A stretch of DNA of 13,612 nucleotides from Flavobacteriales bacterium UBA720. Its GTDB lineage: Bacteria; Bacteroidota; Bacteroidia; Flavobacteriales; Weeksellaceae. A program made the translations under genes and the position numbers. The DNA is taken from positions 3,145-16,756 of the forward strand of contig DBLQ01000047.1 in the NCBI GenBank assembly GCA_002297505.1, in the 5' to 3' direction. The notes under the pieces are model-generated. The model saw only the letters and a list, made by a program, of their open reading frames with translations, was not told where the DNA came from and did no database searches. Positions within the stretch are counted from its first letter, which is position 1. Each line of letters opens with the position of its first letter. This document shows positions 6,630 to 11,902 of this stretch, piece after piece.

Positions 6630-6941
6630 ATGTACACAGAACTTACAGAAGACAATTTGCAGAAAATTGTGAGCGAAAATGAAAAGGTGATGGTTCAGTA
6701 CGGCGCCACTTGGTGCGGCAACTGCAGAATCATGAAGCCTAAATTCAAAAAACTGGCTGCAGAAAATGAAGACATTCCTTTCTTCTATGTAGACGCCGAA
6801 AAACTTCCGGAAAGCAGAAAACTGGCTACGGTAGACAATTTGCCTACCTTCGCTGCTTTTGAAGGCGGGGTTTTGAAAAACCAGGTGCAGAGCAATCAGG
6901 CTGAAAGTCTGAACAATCTGTTCGCTGAAATCAGAGCGTAA
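6630..6941 (+). CDS. Thioredoxin-family protein with CGNC active site
   Basis: A 103-aa single-domain thioredoxin fold with active site WCGNC (C29, C32) and cis-proline P72 in LPTF. It has no signal peptide, so it acts in the cytoplasm. CGNC instead of the classical CGPC is expected to shift the redox potential. Its place 86 bp after the peroxiredoxin gene and 29 bp before the next gene suggests it recycles the oxidised peroxiredoxin, passing electrons from thioredoxin reductase (not in this window). The partner assignment is inferred from context; the fold and redox cysteines are seen directly. No promoter core is evident in the spacer, so it is probably co-transcribed. Confidence 0.92.
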   Translation: MYTELTEDNLQKIVSENEKVMVQYGATWCGNCRIMKPKFKKLAAENEDIPFFYVDAEKLPESRKLATVDNLPTFAAFEGGVLKNQVQSNQAESLNNLFAEIRA

Positions 6942-6970
6942 TTAACTGTATAATTTCTAAATTTTAAACA

Positions 6971-7219
6971 ATGAAATTACCAATCATCAGACAGTTTTAT
7001 CAGAATCAGACTCCGGAAAACCTGGAAGCTACCCTGGAAGTCCTGGAAAGTTTTTCAGAATTCCGTAATGTTTCTGAAGAGGATTTGAACGTTACCGGAG
7101 AACTCATAACGAATATATGCGGCGCTTTGGAAGTTCACGCCAATGTAAATAATGGCATGAGCGAAAAAGACGCTCTGAACTCATTTGCACAGAAAGTAAT
7201 GGGATCCATTGACAAATAA
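6971..7219 (+). CDS. Small conserved protein of unknown function in the peroxiredoxin operon
   Basis: An 82-aa acidic, helical, cytoplasmic protein with no signal peptide or membrane segment. The middle reads NVTGELITNICGALEVHANV with a single cysteine (C49), and the end is LNSFAQKVMGSIDK. I recall similar small proteins directly after peroxiredoxin-thioredoxin pairs in other flavobacteria (possibly DUF6952), but cannot confirm this here. It starts 29 bp after the thioredoxin stop and is followed by a strong terminator 19 bp past its own stop, so it is the last gene of the operon. A role as redox partner, adaptor or peroxiredoxin modulator is inferred only from context. Confidence 0.85.
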   Translation: MKLPIIRQFYQNQTPENLEATLEVLESFSEFRNVSEEDLNVTGELITNICGALEVHANVNNGMSEKDALNSFAQKVMGSIDK

Positions 7220-7238
7220 AGTTGTCTTACATAAAAAC

Positions 7239-7273
7239 AAAATACCTCGGAATTGATTTTTCCGAGGTATTTT
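7239..7273. terminator. Bidirectional intrinsic terminator after the redox operon
   Basis: AAAATACCTCGGAA (7239-7252) pairs perfectly with TTCCGAGGTATTTT (7260-7273) around a 7-nt loop. The plus strand ends in a run of T to 7276, and the minus strand continues TTTTGTTTTTATG. It can serve both the redox operon and the minus-strand operon ending at 7380. Confidence 0.9.
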
Positions 7274-7297
7274 TTTAGAACTAAGCTTTTATAAGAC

Positions 7298-7314
7298 GAG
7301 CTCCGTAGGAGCGA
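7298..7314. repeat. Short palindromic dispersed repeat, copy 1
   Basis: GAGCTCCGTAGGAGCGA contains the mini-hairpin GCTCC-GTA-GGAGC. An identical 17-mer lies 52 bp away. It sits between a terminator and the end of the GNAT gene, the usual niche of REP-like elements. I recall similar GTAGGAGCGA-type elements as dispersed intergenic repeats in related flavobacteria, but copy number cannot be tested here. Copy 1 is followed by TATGTTTGTAGAA. Confidence 0.75.
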
Positions 7315-7349
7315 TATGTTTGTAGAACGAATTTACGCCTTACTAAAAG

Positions 7350-7366
7350 GAGCTCCGTAGGAGCGA
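7350..7366. repeat. Short palindromic dispersed repeat, copy 2
   Basis: An exact second copy of GAGCTCCGTAGGAGCGA in the same orientation, ending 14 bp from the GNAT stop codon. The flanks differ from copy 1 (AAAAG before it, CACTTC after). In a minus-strand transcript it would form a small hairpin just past the GNAT stop. Confidence 0.75.
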
Positions 7367-7379
7367 CACTTCAAAGAAA

Positions 7380-7835
7380 CTAATTCTTCAGAATCATCAA
7401 ACTCCTCTTATGATTCTGAAAACCAAATTGCTCGTACAAACCTTTTGCCTTTTCGTTATGATTTTCAATTTCAAGCATTACCACTTTGAAATGATGCTCA
7501 ACAGCAAAATCCTTAACGTACTCGAGAGCCTTTTTACCCAATGATTTTCCTTGAAATTCTGGTTTAATAAACAATTCGTCCAAGAAGAGAATCTCGCCGC
7601 CAAATTCAAAACTGAAATATCTGGCGAGAATAATATATCCCGCAATCGTACCTTCAAAAATGATTTTAAAACAATATCCAAAATGCTTGTCTTTCAGAAA
7701 CTTCGCAAAATTATTTTCCGCAACGGTTTTGTCAAAAGGATAAAAATCAATCGCATAGAAATTCCGCATCATGATACATAGATCGGGAATATCTTCAAGC
7801 TCAGCGTTAATGATTTGATAATTCAACTCGATCAA
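7380..7835 (-). CDS. GNAT-family N-acetyltransferase (TTG start)
   Basis: A 151-aa protein made of a single GNAT domain. Motif A is FLDELFIKPEFQGKSLGKKALEYV (about 84-107), where QGKSLG is the acetyl-CoA pyrophosphate loop (Q/RxxGxG/A, with a Leu at the fifth position). Motif B follows as VVMLEIENHNEKAKGLYEQFGF, with the Asn and Tyr typical of the family. Such enzymes transfer the acetyl group of acetyl-CoA to an amine; the substrate is not predictable here. The frame begins with TTG at 7835, whose bases overlap the TGA of the upstream regulator gene (TTGA), so translation is probably coupled. The next in-frame ATG is about 21 codons in and would cut the first strand and helix of the fold, which supports TTG. 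It is the last gene of the minus-strand operon. Confidence 0.85.
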   Translation of the reverse strand: MIELNYQIINAELEDIPDLCIMMRNFYAIDFYPFDKTVAENNFAKFLKDKHFGYCFKIIFEGTIAGYIILARYFSFEFGGEILFLDELFIKPEFQGKSLGKKALEYVKDFAVEHHFKVVMLEIENHNEKAKGLYEQFGFQNHKRSLMILKN

Positions 7836-8425
7836 ATTTCAAATTTTTTCTTTGCAAGTTCTTTTCTCACACGGCTCAGGCTTTCCGGCGTTATGCCGAG
7901 ATAAGACGCCACCATCCACTGCGGTACACGCAGCATCAGATTGGGATATTTCTTCAGAAAATCCAGATAGCGCTCCTCCGCCGTTGTACTAATCAGCGCA
8001 TTAACACGATTCTGAAGATTCTTAATATGATTAAACATCAGCCTCTGATTTTTTTCAGCCACATTAGGATACACTTTCGAAAGGTTTTCGAAGAAGCCTT
8101 CCCGTGTCACTACGATGACACTTTCCTCAATTGCCTCGATATAAAATCTTGACTTTTCGTTCAGCAGCTGACTGGTGGTGTCGGAAATAATCCAGTTTTC
8201 GGGCGCAAATTGGATCACGTGTTCCTTGCCGGCCTTATCAATGGAATACATTCTCAGCAAGCCTTTTTCCACGAAAAAAGTACAGTCGGAGATCTCGCCT
8301 TCCCGCAAAATGATTTCATTTTTTTTGGCGTGCTTGATTTCATAAAACGAAGAGCACATCTCCAGGCTCTCCACGGGAACGCCCAATATTTTAGAAAGAT
8401 GATTCCGAAAGTTCTGATATTCCAT
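7832..8425 (-). CDS. Crp/Fnr-family transcriptional regulator
   Basis: A 197-aa cytoplasmic regulator with an N-terminal cyclic-nucleotide-binding-like beta roll (about 20-120; EIILREGEISDCTFFVEKGLLRMYS and HVIQFAPENWI), a dimerisation helix (about 125-150) and a C-terminal winged HTH (about 165-197; LRVPQWMVASYLGITPESLSRVRKEL). It lacks the cysteine set of an Fnr iron-sulfur cluster, and the phosphate-binding cassette does not look like that of E. coli Crp, so the ligand is unknown. This short form with the LGITPESLSRVRKE recognition helix is very common in Bacteroidetes. It begins 27 bp after ytxJ and shares a 4-base overlap with the GNAT gene, so the three are co-transcribed. It may control its own operon or redox and metal genes nearby, which is inference. 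Confidence 0.92.
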   Translation of the reverse strand: MEYQNFRNHLSKILGVPVESLEMCSSFYEIKHAKKNEIILREGEISDCTFFVEKGLLRMYSIDKAGKEHVIQFAPENWIISDTTSQLLNEKSRFYIEAIEESVIVVTREGFFENLSKVYPNVAEKNQRLMFNHIKNLQNRVNALISTTAEERYLDFLKKYPNLMLRVPQWMVASYLGITPESLSRVRKELAKKKFEI

Positions 8426-8452
8426 CTGTTATAGTTTATGTTTTTGCTGAGT

Positions 8453-8827
8453 TTAAATCTTATCGAGGTCGATGTTCTGATGAGAAGCATTGTAAGTGGC
8501 CTCACCATTTTCCAGAGCAATGAGCTGTGGACTCTGGTGCGTTACCCCAAATCGGGATTCGATAGCATTGGAAATATTTCTGTGCTGCAGAAGATCCAGA
8601 AAATAATAAGCATAATTTTTATCGGAATGCTGCATCTGCTTCTCAAAGGATTTTAAAATAGTCTTACTGATGAAACATCTCGTTGAATGTTTGAAAATCA
8701 AAACTTTCTGCACAGACGATTGCGCTACAGCCTTATCCAGATCACTTTCCGATTCTATTTTAGCCCAGAGCGTTGCCGATTGCTGATCGTCTTCACCTTT
8801 CCCGAATATCTGATTAAAAAATCCCAT
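8453..8827 (-). CDS. ytxJ: Bacillithiol-system redox protein YtxJ
   Basis: A 124-aa thioredoxin-fold protein of the YtxJ (DUF2847) family. The signature is FKHSTRC-FISKTILKSFE with the single redox cysteine C51, and the cis-proline loop is HQSPQL (P100). YtxJ proteins are thought to act as monothiol bacilliredoxins, removing bacillithiol from S-bacillithiolated proteins, or as helpers in that system. Bacillithiol is made by many Bacteroidetes as well as Bacilli. It has no signal peptide, so it acts in the cytoplasm. It lies between the ZIP transporter (54-bp gap) and the Crp/Fnr regulator (27-bp gap). TAATTTTA on the minus strand at 8842-8849 is a near-match to a -7 element, so an internal promoter is possible. 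The family call is from the motif; the exact activity is uncertain. Confidence 0.88.
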   Translation of the reverse strand: MGFFNQIFGKGEDDQQSATLWAKIESESDLDKAVAQSSVQKVLIFKHSTRCFISKTILKSFEKQMQHSDKNYAYYFLDLLQHRNISNAIESRFGVTHQSPQLIALENGEATYNASHQNIDLDKI

Positions 8828-8881
8828 AAATTTTGTTTGAGTAAAATTAGGATTTTCTAACGGTAATCGAAAATTTTTTTA

Positions 8882-9574
8882 TTAATGATGATGAAAGAGA
8901 TGACCGCCGAGCGCCAGTGCAATTCCACAAACCACCAGCACAATTTTCTGCCAATCCATCTTATGACTTTTATTACTTTCAAAAATAATCACAGACGAAA
9001 TATGAAGAAAAATCCCGCCAACGACAGCCAGAAAATACACTTTCAGATTTTCATCGAAGTATTTTCCAAGAAGCATTCCGAGTGGCGAGGCCAAGGCAAA
9101 ACTCAACACAATCAGCCAAAACTTGGTAGAGAAGCTCTTACTGTGCGCCAGAAAACTTCCCAAAACAAATGAAATCGGGATGTTATGAAACAAAATCCCC
9201 AACAAATAAGGTGAAATCACTTCTTTCTCGTGTGACAAAGGAATCCCTTCTATAAAAGCGTGTACAAATAATCCTACAATCAGCGCAAATGGAATGATGG
9301 AATGGTCATCGGAATGATGGTGAAGATGCCCGTGCTCGAAACCCTTGGTCAGATTTTCCAGAAACATCTGAACCAACACACCAAGAATGACAAAAATCCC
9401 GATGTTATGATCTTCCGAATGATAAACTTCCGGAAAAACCTCATTCAGACAGATCGTGATCAGAAAACCGGCACTCAGAATGAGCAGATTCTTTGCAAAT
9501 TGCTGTTTGCTCCCGAAGTATCTTCCAAGCAAAACACCAATCAGAACGCTTAAAATTAATAGAATAATTGTCAT
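8882..9574 (-). CDS. ZIP-family metal (zinc) transporter
   Basis: A 230-aa inner-membrane protein with about eight hydrophobic helices. Metal-binding residues of the ZIP family are clear: HAFIEGIPL (H105, E109) in the fourth helix and HNIPISFVLGSFL (H130, N131) in the fifth. A His-rich loop between helices three and four, HGHLHHHSDDH (81-91), is a typical metal sensor or chaperone site, and the protein ends in HLFHHH. ZIP proteins bring Zn2+ and sometimes Fe2+ or Mn2+ into the cytoplasm. The gene starts 1 bp after the small membrane-protein gene and is followed 54 bp later by ytxJ. Bacillithiol buffers zinc in Bacillus subtilis, so a functional link with ytxJ is conceivable, though unproven. 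No Zur-like box is recognised. Confidence 0.92.
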   Translation of the reverse strand: MTIILLILSVLIGVLLGRYFGSKQQFAKNLLILSAGFLITICLNEVFPEVYHSEDHNIGIFVILGVLVQMFLENLTKGFEHGHLHHHSDDHSIIPFALIVGLFVHAFIEGIPLSHEKEVISPYLLGILFHNIPISFVLGSFLAHSKSFSTKFWLIVLSFALASPLGMLLGKYFDENLKVYFLAVVGGIFLHISSVIIFESNKSHKMDWQKIVLVVCGIALALGGHLFHHH

Positions 9575-9575
9575 T

Positions 9576-9827
9576 TTAAATAAATGGTACTAATAGACAA
9601 ATTAGAACAATAATTAAATTTATAATACAAATTAAAAGATGAATCTTGTAATTTAATTTAATCTTGAAAAATAAATTTCTTAGAGAAATAAAAACCAGAC
9701 CCAAAATCAATGTTAAACTTGAAATGACAAATTGTGGTGGTGGAGTGTGACTATCAAAATATCCAAATTTTATTGCTGAGATAATTGAAAATAATGTCAG
9801 AAGTAAGAATTTAATATTGGATATCAC
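9576..9827 (-). CDS. Small hydrophobic membrane protein of unknown function (GTG start)
   Basis: An 83-aa frame placed exactly between two real genes, 6 bp after the methyltransferase stop and 1 bp before the ZIP start, which strongly suggests it is translated. It has three likely transmembrane helices (about 4-20, 33-51 and 63-82) separated by the loop FDSHTPPPQF and the basic segment KIKLNYK. The start is GTG (9827-9825), preceded by AAG. Apart from the initiator there is no Met codon in the whole frame, so a GTG start, or another non-ATG start, is needed. I do not recognise the family. Its neighbours suggest a membrane protein co-expressed with the metal transporter, and nothing more can be said. 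Confidence 0.72.
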   Translation of the reverse strand: MISNIKFLLLTLFSIISAIKFGYFDSHTPPPQFVISSLTLILGLVFISLRNLFFKIKLNYKIHLLICIINLIIVLICLLVPFI

Positions 9828-9833
9828 CTTAAA

Positions 9834-10559
9834 CTATTTTTTTCTAAAAAGATTAATACAACGCTGCGATGTTTTCCCGTCAAAATCACTCAGCTGATAA
9901 TCGCCCCAGCGTGTGATTAACTCAAAACCAAATTCATCAGCGTAATTTAATATTTTTTCCGGGGAAGTCAGCTTAACCCTTTCAAAGAAATGAAATTTCC
10001 GACCCTGATCTTCAAAATCGATTTCCTTCATGATATATTCGCCTTCGATATGTTTTTTGATATTAAAGTTGATCTTCTCTTTTTCAACAGAACTTTCCGG
10101 AACGATGGCATTCCGCACGAAATCGGCATTCAGAAAATCAAGAACAAAATAACCGTCGTCTTTCAGCACTTCTGACACAGAGCGGAAGACGCTCCTGTCC
10201 TCTTCCTCGGTTTCAAAATAGCCAAAACTTGTAAACAGATTGAAAACCGCATCCACAGGATCGCTTTCTATCGCATTTCTCATGTCGTGTACCCGAAATT
10301 TCAGCGTCTCGTTTTCAAACTGCTTATCGTAAGTGATACTCTGCGCAGATAGATCCAAACCTAGAACATCATATCCCAATTGATTGAGATAAACCGAATG
10401 CCTGCCTTTTCCGCAAGCCAGATCAATTATTTTTGAATTCTTATCCAGCTTGATAAAGTCCGTCAGCAGATTCAAAAAATTTTCAGCTTCACGATAATCC
10501 CTGTTGCTGTACAAAATATGATAATAAGGTGTATCAAACCATTCTTCGAACCATTGCAT
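9834..10559 (-). CDS. Class I SAM-dependent methyltransferase
   Basis: A 241-aa Rossmann-fold methyltransferase. Motif I is IIDLACGKGRHSVYL (44-58), followed by the acidic end of strand 2 (LGLDLS, 66-71), HDMRN (91-95), VFNLFTSFGYF (105-115) and a post-motif strand VLKDDGYFVLDFLN. The N-terminal MQWFEEWFDTPYYHILY is the usual beginning of this Bacteroidetes family, so I start the gene at the ATG at 10559. The frame could run upstream to 10658, but that would translate through the promoter palindrome. The substrate is unknown; small molecules or protein are as likely as RNA. It leads the minus-strand operon and is divergent from the RNA methyltransferase gene. The -7 element ends 4 nt before the ATG, so the mRNA may be leaderless. 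Confidence 0.9.
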   Translation of the reverse strand: MQWFEEWFDTPYYHILYSNRDYREAENFLNLLTDFIKLDKNSKIIDLACGKGRHSVYLNQLGYDVLGLDLSAQSITYDKQFENETLKFRVHDMRNAIESDPVDAVFNLFTSFGYFETEEEDRSVFRSVSEVLKDDGYFVLDFLNADFVRNAIVPESSVEKEKINFNIKKHIEGEYIMKEIDFEDQGRKFHFFERVKLTSPEKILNYADEFGFELITRWGDYQLSDFDGKTSQRCINLFRKK

Positions 10560-10563
10560 CCTG

Positions 10564-10571
10564 CAAAAATA
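10564..10571 (-). promoter_or_regulatory. Putative promoter of the methyltransferase operon, probably leaderless
   Basis: The minus strand reads TATTTTTG followed by CAGG and the ATG at 10559. This is an exact TAnnTTTG with only 4 nt to the start codon. In flavobacteria transcription starts a few bases past this element, so the mRNA would begin at or next to the ATG. No -33 TTG is visible. Confidence 0.55.
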
Positions 10572-10630
10572 GTGAAAAATGGTTGATTGTTGTCGGTTGT
10601 TGGTTGATGGTCCAAGAATTTTCTGAAAAA

Positions 10631-10658
10631 CTATCAACCGACAACTATCAACCGACAA
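10631..10658. repeat. Tandem 14-bp repeat inside the divergent promoter region
   Basis: CTATCAACCGACAA occurs twice with no gap (10631-10644 and 10645-10658). Related GTTGTCGGTTG words occur in inverted orientation at about 10588-10610. The unit could be a regulator site or part of a dispersed repeat. Confidence 0.75.
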
Positions 10659-10669
10659 CCAAAAATGAC

Positions 10670-10677
10670 TATTTTTG
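10670..10677 (+). promoter_or_regulatory. Putative promoter of the THUMP methyltransferase gene, probably leaderless
   Basis: TATTTTTG followed by CAGG and the ATG at 10682 is the mirror image of the promoter of the divergent gene. The short distance again suggests a leaderless mRNA. The sequence upstream holds the CTATCAACCGACAA tandem repeat and no -33 TTG. Confidence 0.55.
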
Positions 10678-10681
10678 CAGG

Positions 10682-11842
10682 ATGAATACAGACAATCTGC
10701 AGATACAAATCAAAACGTTTTTCGGACTGGAAAATGCTCTGGCCGAGGAAGTTAAAAAATTGGGCGGCAAAAAAGTGGAAGCCAAAAACCGGGCGGTAAC
10801 CTGCGAAGGCGACCTTGGTTTTCTTTATAAACTCAATTATTCCTGCAGAACGGCTCTGAAAATTTTGGTTCCGATTCTGGAATTTAAGGCGTTCAACGAA
10901 AGTAAATTTTACGATAAACTATTCAAATTCGGATGGGACACATTGATGGAAAAACATCAGTCTTTTGCCATTGATGCCACCGTCAACTCCGAGAGATTCA
11001 GCCATTCGCAGTTTATGACTTTGAAAATGAAAGACGCCATTGTGGATTATTTTCAGGACAAACATAACATCAGACCCAATGTTAATAAAGACAATCCTGA
11101 TATCAAATTCCATCTTCATATTGATAGAGAGCTGGTAACGATTTCTATGGACAGTTCCGGCGACCCGCTTTTCAAACGTGGTTACAGAAAAGAACAAACG
11201 GTTGCTCCCATTAATGAAGTTTTGGCAAGCGGCATGCTGCAGCTGGCCGGCTGGGACGGAAAGGGAAATTTCCTGGATCCGATGTGTGGCTCGGGGACAT
11301 TACTGATTGAAGCAGCCATGATTGCGCTGGATCTTCCAGCACAGATCTTCAGAAGAGGATTTGCATTCCAGAACTGGAAAAATTATGACGAGGAACTTTT
11401 CAAGACGATTAAAGAATTCCGAATCAACAGAGTGAAAGAATTTGACGGGAAGATTGTTGGTTATGACTTGGATGCCAGAGCGCTGAACGCTGCAAGAATC
11501 AACATAGAATCTGCCGAGATGGAAGATGTGATTGAAGTGCGGAAGCAAGATTTCTTCCAGTCGGAAAAAGATATGTTCCCATTATTGATGGTTTTCAATC
11601 CACCTTATGATGAGAGAATTTCCATCAATGATGATGATTTTTATAAGAAAATTGGTGATACTTTCAAACAGCACTACCCTAACACTTTAGCCTGGCTGAT
11701 TTCTGCAGATCTGGACGCTCCGAAAAAGATCGGACTGAGACCTTCCAGAAAAATCAAATTGTTTAATGGAAAACTGGAGACAAGATTTTTGCAATACGAA
11801 ATGTATGACGGCACGAAGAAAGTGCATAAAATTAAAGACTAG
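10682..11842 (+). CDS. THUMP-domain class I SAM-dependent RNA methyltransferase (RlmL/UPF0020 type)
   Basis: A 386-aa cytoplasmic enzyme. Residues about 5-60 are the N-terminal ferredoxin-like part (FFGLENALAEEVKKLGG), about 70-165 the THUMP RNA-binding domain ending in LFKRGYRKEQTVAPINEVLASGML, and about 190-386 the methyltransferase. Motif I is FLDPMCGSGTLLIEAAM (197-213), the acidic strand-2 end is GYDLDARAL (260-268), and the catalytic motif IV is FNPPY (305-309). The family makes N2-methylguanosine; the N-terminal half of E. coli RlmL does so at G2445 of 23S rRNA, and this stand-alone protein probably does likewise, or acts on a tRNA guanosine. The RlmK half is absent. I start at ATG 10682 because the MNTDNLQIQIKTFFGLE beginning is family-like and the longer frame back to 10529 crosses the promoter palindrome. 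A terminator follows 16 bp after the stop. Confidence 0.9.
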   Translation: MNTDNLQIQIKTFFGLENALAEEVKKLGGKKVEAKNRAVTCEGDLGFLYKLNYSCRTALKILVPILEFKAFNESKFYDKLFKFGWDTLMEKHQSFAIDATVNSERFSHSQFMTLKMKDAIVDYFQDKHNIRPNVNKDNPDIKFHLHIDRELVTISMDSSGDPLFKRGYRKEQTVAPINEVLASGMLQLAGWDGKGNFLDPMCGSGTLLIEAAMIALDLPAQIFRRGFAFQNWKNYDEELFKTIKEFRINRVKEFDGKIVGYDLDARALNAARINIESAEMEDVIEVRKQDFFQSEKDMFPLLMVFNPPYDERISINDDDFYKKIGDTFKQHYPNTLAWLISADLDAPKKIGLRPSRKIKLFNGKLETRFLQYEMYDGTKKVHKIKD

Positions 11843-11858
11843 CGCATAAAGACAAAAA

Positions 11859-11882
11859 CTCCCGAAAATCTCGGGAGCTTTT
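11859..11882. terminator. Bidirectional intrinsic terminator between the THUMP methyltransferase and alaS
   Basis: CTCCCGA (11859-11865), loop AAATC, TCGGGAG (11871-11877), then CTTTTG on the plus strand. On the minus strand the stem is followed by TTTTTGTC, which serves alaS. The stem is only 7 bp but GC-rich and placed exactly between two convergent stops. Confidence 0.8.
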
Positions 11883-11902
11883 GTTTATTTCTGATTAATA
11901 CT

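Larger units (their letters stand above)
10557..10684. repeat. Long imperfect palindrome spanning the divergent promoter region
   Basis: The outer arms are perfectly inverted over 17 bp: CATCCTGCAAAAATAGT (10557-10573) against ACTATTTTTGCAGGATG (10668-10684), each including a start codon and a -7 element. The next 38 bp inward match at 26 positions by my alignment, built from GGTTG/GTTGTCGG words. The whole 128-bp region could form a cruciform. It looks like a dispersed intergenic repeat fused with two mirrored promoters. Confidence 0.8.

Noticed and set aside
7298..7366. CRISPR-like repeat pair
   Set aside because: Only two 17-bp copies with one 35-bp spacer, no cas genes nearby, and the repeat itself is a REP-like mini-hairpin.
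10560..10658. Upstream extension of the minus-strand methyltransferase frame (33 extra residues)
   Set aside because: Same repeat-derived translation (STNNRQQST-like). The conserved beginning MQWFEEWFD starts at 10559 directly after the -7 element.
10529..10681. Upstream extension of the THUMP methyltransferase frame (about 51 extra residues)
   Set aside because: It runs through the palindrome and the promoter core and overlaps the divergent gene. The extra residues look like translated repeat, while MNTDNLQIQIKTFFGLE is a family-like start.
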